A DNA stretch of 64,000 bases from Bacteroidia bacterium (GTDB lineage: Bacteria > Bacteroidota > Bacteroidia > J057): positions 186,001-250,000 of the forward strand of contig JAWKNO010000003.1 in assembly GCA_041391665.1 (NCBI GenBank). The letters run 5' to 3'. Of this stretch, positions 33,916 to 42,251 are shown in pieces (position 1 is the first letter of the stretch; each line of letters begins with the position of its first letter). The notes beneath the pieces were generated by a model. The model saw only the letters and a list, made by a program, of their open reading frames with translations, did not search any database and was not told the DNA's origin. Position numbers and translations under genes: made by a program.

Positions 33916-34928
33916 TTATTCTTCTGCCGATCCCGAAACCATCTCCAAAATCACGTTTCCGCCGTTGGTTGGGGTTTCATAGTGGGTGTGTGCTTCGGCA
34001 ACCTGATCAAGTCTAAAAACTTTGTCCACGATGACTTTGAGGGCTTTTTTTTCTGCCAATTCCCGGAGGGTTTTTAAATCTTTCGGTTTGTCATTGACAA
34101 GTGCACATATTACTTTTTGTTTGCCAGAAAAATTGGTCCCCAACATGCGCAGGAGCTTGTCGGTCTTAAAACTCGCCAATAGCCAAACGCCCTTTTCGGT
34201 CAGCAGGTTTTGCACTTCGGCCCATTTTAATTTACCCAAAACATCCAGGATCAGGTCGTATCGCTGCGGGTTTTGGTTTAAAATTCCTTGGGTATAATCC
34301 ATCACAAAATCGGCGCCTAATGTTTTTACATAGTCTGCTTTTGCCGCACTGCAAACCGCTGTAACTTCTGCGCCCCGATGTTTGGCTAGTTGTAAAGCGA
34401 TGGAGCCGATTGCCCCCGAGGCGCCATTTATCAGCACTTTCTGGCCGGGATGTATATCAAATTTCCGCAAAAGCCCAAGAGCCATCAGCCCACCGAAGGA
34501 AGTGCCGCAGCCTCATAATGGGAGAGTCGGGAGGGTTTGATGTCTATCGCTGCATTTTCTTTTACACAGAGATACTCTGCATGGGTGCCCATGTTCATTC
34601 CGGTGTATCCAAAAACCTGATCTCCGGGTTTAAAAAGAGTAACATTTTCCCCGACCGATTCAATTTCTCCCGAAAATTCACTGCCCAGTAAATTTCTTTT
34701 AGGTTTTTTCCAGCCAAAAGAAAGCCGTGCAAAAAGCATGAGAATGCCGGGCATGTTAAATTCCGATGCAGAAATATTCCCAAAGTTTCGGGCGGCTATG
34801 TCTCCGTAATTTACGTTGGCGGCATGAATTTTCACCAAAACTTCGCCGGCACCGGGGACCGGTTTGGGCATCTCTTTCAGTGATAAAACCTGCGGAGAGC
34901 CATATTGCTGATAATAAACGGTTTTCAT
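33916..34928 (-). pseudogene. Zinc-type NAD(P)-dependent alcohol dehydrogenase, frameshifted
   Basis: Two overlapping frames make one MDR-superfamily oxidoreductase. The first (34928-34485; Met in M-K-T-V-Y-Y-Q-Q-Y-G) holds the N-terminal GroES-like domain with G-S-E-F-S-G and H-Y-E-A-A-A-L-P. It stops at a TGA. The second (34485-33916) continues at once with G-L-L-R-K-F, the cofactor motif G-A-S-G-A-I-G-S and the rest of the Rossmann domain. Adding one base near 34490 (a G in the GTGGGC run) gives a continuous 337-residue protein of normal length. Family members reduce quinones or enones. The stop and next ATG overlap as TGATG, so re-initiation is possible, but a single-base loss or sequencing error is simpler. 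Confidence 0.82.
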
Positions 34929-35090
34929 AGTAATAGGAATCAGTTTATCAAAGGATGATTGATAAATAGGCGGGTTGGAAAAATATATAACCAAAAACCG
35001 AAAATTTTCCCAAATTGGTCATACCAGATCGCTGCCTCCCGTCTTATAGACATATCCGATTGTATCGTTTTCCACCTAAAATCTATTCTT

Positions 35091-37415
35091 ATGCAAGGTT
35101 TTTGCATTCTTTCGCGCAAGCTATGTTTGCCCCCTTATTTAAAGCTATGGGGCTTATTCAGCTTATTTTTCTTTTTCACACTCCAAACTCAGGCTATCAC
35201 CATTTCCACAGCGAGTCTGCCCAACGGAAACGTAGGTACGCCTTATACCACCACCATCGTCGCCGCTCTCGATGCGGGTGCGGGCGAAGTCAATGCCTGC
35301 TGGACCGTCGTTTCCCAGCCCTCCTGGATCACCACGATTACCGGCAATGGCGCAGCTTTCCCTGGTTGTATTTCGGCAGGTGGCACTACCCGATATCCGG
35401 GAACACAGCTCACTATCACAGGCGTGCCTCCCATGGCAGGTACTTTTACAATTGATGTAAATGTACGCGCCTTCAATGCAGGCAACTCGCCGCTGGGTAA
35501 TGTATCCCAGACTTTTTCCATTGTCGTTACGACCGTCTCTCCCGTGAAAGTAATGATGACCCTCGACCGCTCGGGTAGTATGTACGGACTCATTCCCGGT
35601 ATTACCGCAACCGGACTTGCCGACCAGTCCAAATGGTCGGCACTCAAACTTGTCGCCAACGACTTTCTTCAGGAGTTTGATGCCGTCCGCAATGAAGCGG
35701 GAGACCAGATGGGCATTCACTTTTTTGACGACAATCACCTGTCTATGCAGGGACTTACCAGCTTTGGGCTCACATCTGGGCTTCATACCACCAACTTTTC
35801 CACGCCACCGCCCGGTACGTTGCTCAATTTTATGAATGCCAATCCTCCACTTGGTATGACCTGTATTGGCGGAGCGATCAGAAAGGCACATGAACAATTC
35901 CCGGCAGGGACAAACGGCAATATCATTGTATTTTCGGACGGTGCACAAAATACCGATCCGGCGATCAATGCAGCGGGTAATCAGGTTGTCAGTTCGCTCT
36001 TCGGGTTTAGTGGAAATGGTTTTTCAGGTGCTGCCCTGCCGCTCAATCTTAGCAGCCTCAACGGAAGTATTCCCATTCACACCATCCACCTCGGAGATGT
36101 CGGAGGTGCCGCGATCATGAACCTCGTCTCAACGACAACCGGCGGCCAGCATTTTTCCATTCAGAATGATGGGAATTTTGACAGCTTCCTGGCCATGTGG
36201 GACAATACCCTGGTCAGTAACCTTCGGGGAAATTCGCCGACACTTGGCGGTGTGCGAACAGGGAAACTGCCAAACGGAGGTGCTGTAAGTCAGTCCTTTA
36301 CCGTGGATGACCAGGCAGAAAGTCTCGTATTTAAACTGGTCAATTTCAGCACAGGAAGGATAAAAGTTACGATCAAAAAAGACGGAGTAACCTTGATTGA
36401 TCAGGCTCAGGGCCCATTGACTGGCATTTACACCATTACCCCGGCCATGCTCAGCAAAAAGGGGTTATCCTCTTTCGGAGGAAACTGGGAAGTAAGCCAC
36501 GACGGCCCTTCACGCAATTACTACCTTTCTCTTTTTGTGGAAGAAGAAGCTTTCAGGTTTAATACGCTGATCGGCAAAAATATGCTTCAGCCGGGCGATA
36601 CCGTTCCCCTTCGGGCGGAGCTCGTTTACAACGACGGCAGCCAGTCCTATATGATTAATGATGCCGATTCGGTCTATGTGATCCTCGCAAAACCGGGACA
36701 GGATTTCAACGACGTATTTGCCCAGGCAAAAACAGCTTTACAGGGAGAATCGCCAGAGAAAAAGATTCCGGCGGGACAGCTGAAATACGATGCCCTGGTG
36801 GCGGGAAATAAAGATTTTCTCAAAGCAATCACCCCTCAAAGCCGAAGGATCATGCTTGCCAACAACGGCGACGGGACATATACAGTGCCATTTACCGATA
36901 CGGAACTTTCCGGCAACTATCAGTTTCTATTTGTCATCAAAGGCAGACACGCAAAAATCGGAAACTATGAAAGAATCCAGTTGGTTTCCACAGTCATTGA
37001 CTTTGGCGTAGCGGATGCTGGTAAAACTACTTTTCAGATTCAGGTACTGGATAAAGGAAATATATTGAGCATTACACCAGTCAACAAATTTGGCCATATG
37101 ATTGGCCCCAACAGACTCAGTCAGATCAATGTGAGCGTTCAGGGTAAACCGCTTGTATTAGTTGATCAGTTGGATGGCACTTATACCGCGGAGCTGCCTG
37201 CAACCATTACAGGATTGGAACAGGTTCAGGTTGACATCAAAGGCGTTACTTTTTTCAATGACAAACTGGTCAAAATCAAAGGCGCGCCGGTAGGCAATAT
37301 TCTGGAGCAGGTTCAGCAATGGCTGGAGGCGCATGGATTGCCCGGCTGGCTGATCTGGGTACTGCTGATTCTTTTGATTGTGATTGTGGTGATTTGGCGG
37401 AGGCGGAAGAACTAA
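35091..37415 (+). CDS. VWA-domain protein with C-terminal membrane anchor
   Basis: 774 aa from the ATG at 35091, which begins a signal peptide (hydrophobic ~20-34, T-Q-A end). Then an Ig-like putative domain (~36-148), a von Willebrand A domain with a MIDAS start D159-R-S-G-S163 and F-S-D-G-A-Q further on, and a long beta-sandwich part of the Ca-activated-chloride-channel type. It ends in a helix (~752-769) followed by R-R-R-K. There is no T9SS sorting domain; it is probably held in a membrane with VWA outside. VWA/MIDAS domains bind protein partners by metal. It directly precedes the paralogue array but is separated by a terminator. Confidence 0.85.
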   Translation: MQGFCILSRKLCLPPYLKLWGLFSLFFFFTLQTQAITISTASLPNGNVGTPYTTTIVAALDAGAGEVNACWTVVSQPSWITTITGNGAAFPGCISAGGTTRYPGTQLTITGVPPMAGTFTIDVNVRAFNAGNSPLGNVSQTFSIVVTTVSPVKVMMTLDRSGSMYGLIPGITATGLADQSKWSALKLVANDFLQEFDAVRNEAGDQMGIHFFDDNHLSMQGLTSFGLTSGLHTTNFSTPPPGTLLNFMNANPPLGMTCIGGAIRKAHEQFPAGTNGNIIVFSDGAQNTDPAINAAGNQVVSSLFGFSGNGFSGAALPLNLSSLNGSIPIHTIHLGDVGGAAIMNLVSTTTGGQHFSIQNDGNFDSFLAMWDNTLVSNLRGNSPTLGGVRTGKLPNGGAVSQSFTVDDQAESLVFKLVNFSTGRIKVTIKKDGVTLIDQAQGPLTGIYTITPAMLSKKGLSSFGGNWEVSHDGPSRNYYLSLFVEEEAFRFNTLIGKNMLQPGDTVPLRAELVYNDGSQSYMINDADSVYVILAKPGQDFNDVFAQAKTALQGESPEKKIPAGQLKYDALVAGNKDFLKAITPQSRRIMLANNGDGTYTVPFTDTELSGNYQFLFVIKGRHAKIGNYERIQLVSTVIDFGVADAGKTTFQIQVLDKGNILSITPVNKFGHMIGPNRLSQINVSVQGKPLVLVDQLDGTYTAELPATITGLEQVQVDIKGVTFFNDKLVKIKGAPVGNILEQVQQWLEAHGLPGWLIWVLLILLIVIVVIWRRRKN

Positions 37416-37462
37416 AAAATCGTTTCAGGAAAAAACTTATTAGTAATTATTCAGCCTTATTA

Positions 37463-37500
37463 GCCGCCGTATCAAAAACATTGGTGCGGCGGTTTTTATT
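37463..37500 (+). terminator. Intrinsic terminator
   Basis: CCGCCG (37464-37469) pairs with CGGCGG (37487-37492), followed by TTTTTATT. It ends the VWA-protein transcript and separates it from the paralogue array. Confidence 0.85.
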
Positions 37501-37719
37501 CTGGTAGAATTCGCAACTCATTTTCAACTAAAAGTTTTATAATTTTTCTTTTCCCAGGTCAGGTTCCAGTCAGGTGTCCCGTCTAATTTTCACAGAATAC
37601 AAAAGGAACCAAAATGATCTTTTTACGCCCGCAAATACCCCAGTCTCCCTTCTTCCGGGAATTTTTTCATATTCTCATAATACCCATATCAGATACCTCG
37701 TTGATATTTGGGAAATCGA

Positions 37720-37751
37720 TTGCATTTTTTAAACAAAAACCCTTATCTTTT
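37720..37751 (+). promoter_or_regulatory. Candidate promoter of the 26-kb paralogue operon
   Basis: TTG (37720-37722), 21-bp spacer, TATCTTTT (37744-37751), a 7/8 match to TAnnTTTG. It would give a leader of about 140 bp before the ATG at 37897. Apart from this and the terminator, I see nothing else in the 481-bp gap 37416-37896. Confidence 0.5.
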
Positions 37752-37896
37752 ACTGAAAATCTCCAACGGCACCAATCCATGTAGCCCATATACAAGGTGT
37801 ATTACAACTGATTGATTATCAACCACTTTCAACAGTACACTTTTTTTCCTCCTTTTTTAGTCCGACACCCAGGCCCAACGCAAAAATCTTAATATT

Positions 37897-39699
37897 ATGA
37901 TAAGACAATCACTTGCTGTTTTCTTATTCCTCCTTACTGCCATCCAGCCCATTTTTGCTGTCGTCATGTATGATGAAGGTCGTGAAATGGTTAATGGCAT
38001 CCAGCTCTTACGCGACAAAGATGACCTCCGTGCATATTACTATATACCTCAGTTTCCCCGGCTTGCAACAAAAGAAGACGGCAGCCTCGAATTTCTGTGC
38101 ATGAAATATGTAGGGCAGGGCGGCGAAGAAACCAACGGCGGCATTTTCCATGCGCTGGTGGAGTTCACCCTTCCTCAAAATGTAGTTGCCGCAGCAGAAA
38201 TAGAACTCGGCAAAAGAGTCGCAGGTGCACGTATCGTAGGCCCGGTTCCCATGATGCAGGCGACTGAAGATGACGAAAACGGATTGGCTTCGTTTCAGGT
38301 AATTTCGGCGATCCTTAACAATACAGAAGGGGATAATCCTTTTACCAGCTCTGTTATCACCTCTGGTTTTGCGCCGCTCCTCCCCGGCTCCAAAGCGGCA
38401 ATCGCAGCCAAACTCAATCAGGCAGGTGCAACATTGCTTTGGGAATCACTGCAAGGTCCGACTTCCGACATTTCCGTTTCCATCCACGGCTATTATGAAG
38501 CGGCTGTCAAAGGCTACAATGCCGTCATTACCGCAGAAGTGGAAAATGTATATGAACACTTCAGCCGTGTTTACAGCAAGCAGGAAGGTTATACCAAAAG
38601 ACAGCTCCGCAATATTACCGACGAACTTCGTCAAAACCAGGTGCTAAAAATTGAGGTTTTTGACCGCTCCGCCGGCCTGAATATCAATACCAAGGATATG
38701 GACAATATCCTCAATATGGTTACCGACAAGTTGATCGAACTGATCTTCGACGCAGAAACCGGCTGGGCCAAACAACCCGACAGAGAAACTGCTGTCGAAC
38801 AAGGTCAAATCCAGGGCCGTCAGGATCGCGGCTGGTTTGCACGCACGTTCCTCGGAGCAGATGATACCCCCTACTATACCGACGACCAGTTTGTTATGAA
38901 AAAAAGGGAGGATATCAGAGTGAATAAATTTTATCTCAACCTCAGCAAATCCACCACCATCAAAGTACCGGTTTATACCTCCGGCAATATCGGCGGACTG
39001 TACGATGCTTTGGGCGAAAACGACAAATACTTCCGTATCGTCAACCTCGACGATGCCGCCTTCCAAAAGCGTGATGTACATTTTCAGGTAGATGGAGAAT
39101 TCGCCAATGCATTCGAAGATCTGATCAATTTTGTCAGTGTAAGCTTCAAAAAAGATCCCGGAAATGGCAAGGAATCCGTAACCAAAGACCTGGTTTTCAG
39201 AAAGGAAGATCTGACTGGTAAATATTTCCAGACTGTAACCTACCCCCGTTTGGGAGCCAAAGGAGAAGACTGGCTCAATTATGATTACCGGATTGTATGG
39301 AGCATAAAGGGAATACCCAACCCGATTACTTTCCCGGCAGATGCGAATGAATGGAGTCAAAACAATGCGACCTCTGTTCCCCTTGCCCCGCCATTAACCA
39401 AACGAATACTGGAAATAGATGCAGACAGGCAATTGTTTAAGGATGCTGACATCAGGTCTGCGCAAATTCGGTTTATGACCATTCTCGGGGGAAAAGCCCA
39501 GGTACATAAGACTGTTATTCTCCGGACAGATGATTCGGAAAGTACCAATCGTATCTCGCTTTACCACGACCCGGGTGAACCTATTGCCTACCAGATTTCC
39601 TGGTATTCGACAAAAGGTATCCTCAATCAAAAAACACAGGTGCTGGAAGGGGAATATATGTTTGTACTGCCACCCGACCCCTCGGAGTTTAATAAATAA
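37897..39699 (+). CDS. Secreted paralogue A of the Y-Y-Y-L-P array family
   Basis: 600 aa. Signal peptide 1-21. No known family recognised, but seven tandem genes (A-G) share its motifs. In A these are Y-Y-Y-I-P (~48), G-G-I-F-H-A-L-V (~82), a V-G-P-V stretch (~113), L-L-P-G-S-K-A-A-I (~161), L-L-W-E-S-L (~180), a D-I-S-V-S-I strand, N-L-D-D-A-A-F-Q-K-R-D (~385), W-L-N-Y-D-Y-x-x-x-W-S (~460) and L-A-P-P-L-T-K-R (~503). The pattern suggests several beta-sandwich domains. First gene of the operon, with a candidate promoter upstream. Probably periplasmic or surface-exposed; role unknown. Confidence 0.85.
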   Translation: MIRQSLAVFLFLLTAIQPIFAVVMYDEGREMVNGIQLLRDKDDLRAYYYIPQFPRLATKEDGSLEFLCMKYVGQGGEETNGGIFHALVEFTLPQNVVAAAEIELGKRVAGARIVGPVPMMQATEDDENGLASFQVISAILNNTEGDNPFTSSVITSGFAPLLPGSKAAIAAKLNQAGATLLWESLQGPTSDISVSIHGYYEAAVKGYNAVITAEVENVYEHFSRVYSKQEGYTKRQLRNITDELRQNQVLKIEVFDRSAGLNINTKDMDNILNMVTDKLIELIFDAETGWAKQPDRETAVEQGQIQGRQDRGWFARTFLGADDTPYYTDDQFVMKKREDIRVNKFYLNLSKSTTIKVPVYTSGNIGGLYDALGENDKYFRIVNLDDAAFQKRDVHFQVDGEFANAFEDLINFVSVSFKKDPGNGKESVTKDLVFRKEDLTGKYFQTVTYPRLGAKGEDWLNYDYRIVWSIKGIPNPITFPADANEWSQNNATSVPLAPPLTKRILEIDADRQLFKDADIRSAQIRFMTILGGKAQVHKTVILRTDDSESTNRISLYHDPGEPIAYQISWYSTKGILNQKTQVLEGEYMFVLPPDPSEFNK

Positions 39700-39723
39700 C
39701 CGCCCACAGCTAACAACAGACAC

Positions 39724-41550
39724 ATGAAATTCCGAAAAAATATAAGTATAAAACCGGTGGCTTCGAGAGGCCTCAGCCACCGGTTTTATTCCAGCCACTC
39801 GTTTTATATCAGCCACCGGTTACTGCTGCTGCTGCTCCCCCTGTTGCTGACAACCAGTGTTCAGGCACAACAGGTCATGATCGACCGCGGGTTGAGGGCA
39901 GCCGGGCTATGGTGTTTTCCCCTGTTGACCGATTCGCTGACTTACCTTTACCTGCCCTCAGAGGGGAAACTGGCAACTGATGAAGCGGGGAATCCACAGT
40001 TTTCCCTCCTGCGTTATGTCATCAACAAACCTTCTGCCGGCAATAATGGAACGGTCATCACCGATGCAGGTGGCGGCGCTTTACTGAACTTTTTATTCCT
40101 CTACGACACCCCGGAAGAGCAGATCAAAAATGCGCAAAAAGGTCTGCAGGAAAAGTTAAACAATCAGGATGTCAAAATCCGGGGCCCCGTGATCTTTGAT
40201 AAAGGTCGTTATACCCTGGTTTCATCCATCCTCAAACCTGCACCGGGCCAAAAAGACGTAGAGGTACTTTCGACAGGAGAAGCGCCTGTGCTGGAAGGCT
40301 CCAAAATTGCCTTGACATTTGACCTGACACCAGAAAAGTCTAAACTTTTAATGGAAAGTCTGAAAATGAAAACTTCGGATATTTCCGTCGTATTTGACCT
40401 GAATTTTTCCGGACTGACAGATAGCTATAACGCAAAACTTGAGATAGACTGGACGGAAATGCGCAAAAGCGAGGCATTTAAGGCAGGAGGAAGTATCTAT
40501 TTTGTCTCCGCAGATGTAGGCCTGGCTTTTGACCGTATGCGTCGGGACAACGCCATTCGCCTCACAACCATCGGTGAAAATGCGAATCTTGACGGGCTGC
40601 TCAATACGGTCTATGACAAGCTGCTCAAAATGTTGTTTGATCCCGTGCAGCCGGAGCGCGTGCCGCAGGATCAGCAGGGAGGCCTTGCCGATGCCATCGG
40701 AGCCATGATCGGTGGGGGGCTCAACAGCCGCAATACCACTGGTTTTGGGCTAAATGTTGGTTACCAACTCAAAGACATGAAAACCGAAGGCACGAGTGTA
40801 CTGACCTTCAATGGCCGGTCAACTGTCGACAGACACCATTTTATTACCTTCAACGCGGGAGACCTTTACAATAAATACGGCCAGGACGAACGATTTTTCA
40901 GAGACGTGCCCCTATGGGATCCGGCTTTCCAGCAGAGAGAAATTTTTGTCGGGGTGGATGGTGATCTGGAAAAAGAGTTTGCCACCATGCTCAACAGCGT
41001 TTCGGTCAATCTGCGCAAAAAACACCAGGGAGGACAGGAGACCATGAAGTCTGTGCTGATTCAGAGAAGCACCTTTCAAAATTTTAATGGAAAACTTTCT
41101 ATGGTTTATGGTTCGGTTAAGGACACCAACCGCGTCCAATGGTTAGACTACGAGTACCAGACCCAGTGGCAGTTTCAGGGAGGTGGTAGTTATGTAACCC
41201 CGTGGGAAGAAGACAACGCAGCAATGATCAATTTATATACCCCGTTTCGCCGGCACAAAATCGAAGTTGAAGGAGACCTGGCAGGTTTGGAAGAACAAGG
41301 CGTGAGAGCCATCATTCTGGAAGTTGCCTATCCATTTTTTGATCAGGCCAAAAAGGTGAGGCAGACCATTCGTCCCGGAGATGATCTCACGACCAAAAGC
41401 ATGGAAATCACCCTGCCCAACAACCAGGAGAAAGTAGCCTATTCTCTGACCTGGATCAAAAAAGATGGGTCCAAGCTGGAGTACAAAGGACAAGACGAGT
41501 ACGGATTGATTTTTATCGACGAATTACCTAAAGCCAATGGTTCCAACTAG
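39724..41550 (+). CDS. Secreted paralogue B, with an unusual 18-bp-repeat leader
   Basis: 608 aa. It shares the A-G family motifs: Y-L-Y-L-P (~77), a G-G-A-L-L stretch, G-P-V (~155), A-P-V-L-E-G-S-K (~187), D-I-S-V-V-F, D-P-A-F-Q-Q-R-E-I (~398) and W-L-D-Y-E-Y-x-x-x-W (~470). The signal peptide is odd: an extended n-region made of three 6-residue repeats beginning S-H-R/S (DNA period 18 bp, 39774-39822), before a poly-Leu core ending at A-Q (~49). No internal ATG gives a shorter signal, so this start is kept. A strong hairpin covers codons 9-21. The 3' end overlaps the longest form of gene C. Confidence 0.82.
   Translation: MKFRKNISIKPVASRGLSHRFYSSHSFYISHRLLLLLLPLLLTTSVQAQQVMIDRGLRAAGLWCFPLLTDSLTYLYLPSEGKLATDEAGNPQFSLLRYVINKPSAGNNGTVITDAGGGALLNFLFLYDTPEEQIKNAQKGLQEKLNNQDVKIRGPVIFDKGRYTLVSSILKPAPGQKDVEVLSTGEAPVLEGSKIALTFDLTPEKSKLLMESLKMKTSDISVVFDLNFSGLTDSYNAKLEIDWTEMRKSEAFKAGGSIYFVSADVGLAFDRMRRDNAIRLTTIGENANLDGLLNTVYDKLLKMLFDPVQPERVPQDQQGGLADAIGAMIGGGLNSRNTTGFGLNVGYQLKDMKTEGTSVLTFNGRSTVDRHHFITFNAGDLYNKYGQDERFFRDVPLWDPAFQQREIFVGVDGDLEKEFATMLNSVSVNLRKKHQGGQETMKSVLIQRSTFQNFNGKLSMVYGSVKDTNRVQWLDYEYQTQWQFQGGGSYVTPWEEDNAAMINLYTPFRRHKIEVEGDLAGLEEQGVRAIILEVAYPFFDQAKKVRQTIRPGDDLTTKSMEITLPNNQEKVAYSLTWIKKDGSKLEYKGQDEYGLIFIDELPKANGSN
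39750..39787 (+). promoter_or_regulatory. Terminator-like hairpin inside the start of paralogue B
   Basis: A perfect 13-bp stem AAAACCGGTGGCT / AGCCACCGGTTTT (39750-39762 and 39775-39787) with a 12-base loop that can pair further, followed by TTTTATT. It lies 26 bp into the ORF of B, where it could act as an attenuator or terminator, or fold the signal-peptide mRNA. Confidence 0.6.
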
Positions 41551-41563
41551 CAACTATTTCCAT

Positions 41564-42214
41564 ATGATGCGGATTCTCTGGCTGGGGATATTCATATTTC
41601 CCTTTGCGGGAAGTTTTGCCCAGCAGGTTGATATGCGCAAAGAGGTAAAATTGACGCTTTCAGATCAGACACAGGTTTTGCTGTATCCGTCTGTAGATTA
41701 TCGCCATCAGTTTTATTATTTCCCCGTAAACCTGCGGATTTCCATCAGAAAGGACTCCCAGCCGGAATACAGTTTTCTCACTTTCAAAGAAAATGACGAA
41801 GGCCCGGTTACCGGAGGTTTGCTCCATGTCATGCTTACCTGGGGGCTGAATATCAGTCAGGAAGAGGAAGCTTTAGAAAAGCTGAGATCTGAGATGGACA
41901 GTACTGCAGTCATTTACGGAGCGCTTCCACTAGAGCCCCTGGAGCCAGCCTCCGGCTTTTATATTATTTCTGACAACAAAGGTGCGGAAATAATGCGCCG
42001 CTCGCTGAAGGCATCGGCTGGACCCGCAAATGTCCCCGGAGGGAAAATGGCAGCGTCCTTTATGTTTTCGGCAGATGATGCAGTCGCCATGGAAAAACTT
42101 ATGGCACACCCCGAAGACTTTAAGGACAGCCGTATATTTTTTGCCTGGAGATATGCCTATTCTGATCAGATTCTTGCAATCGGCACTTTGATCAGAGAAC
42201 TATTCCCCCATTAA
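41564..42214 (+). CDS. Truncated paralogue C, N-terminal domain only
   Basis: 216 aa from the ATG at 41564 (M-M-R-I-L-W-L-G-I-F, cut after S-F-A-Q); an upstream ATG at 41537 inside gene B is possible but gives a poorer signal peptide. Only the N-terminal half of the array family is present: a Y-L-Y-like start (L-S-D-Q-T-Q-V-L-L-Y), F-Y-Y-F-P (~58), G-G-L-L-H-V-M-L (~90) and I-Y-G-A-L-P. The C-terminal W-x-D-Y-E-Y and P-P domains are missing, and the gene ends in a heptamer array that carries its stop codon. It looks most like the first half of D and E. Confidence 0.78.
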   Translation: MMRILWLGIFIFPFAGSFAQQVDMRKEVKLTLSDQTQVLLYPSVDYRHQFYYFPVNLRISIRKDSQPEYSFLTFKENDEGPVTGGLLHVMLTWGLNISQEEEALEKLRSEMDSTAVIYGALPLEPLEPASGFYIISDNKGAEIMRRSLKASAGPANVPGGKMAASFMFSADDAVAMEKLMAHPEDFKDSRIFFAWRYAYSDQILAIGTLIRELFPH

Positions 42215-42250
42215 TCATTAACCATTGACCATTAACCATTAACCATTGAC
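42209..42250 (+). repeat. Heptamer array 3, between paralogues C and D
   Basis: Six exact 7-bp units (CATTAAT, CATTAAC, CATTGAC, CATTAAC, CATTAAC, CATTGAC). The array starts before and includes the stop of gene C (42212-42214) and ends one base before the ATG of gene D (42252). It is the reverse complement of the family in array 4 (46382-46430). Confidence 0.92.
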
Positions 42251-42251
42251 T

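Noticed and set aside
35163..35948. Minus-strand open frame opposite the VWA gene
   Set aside because: Shadow frame of a strong coding sequence; no domain or signal.
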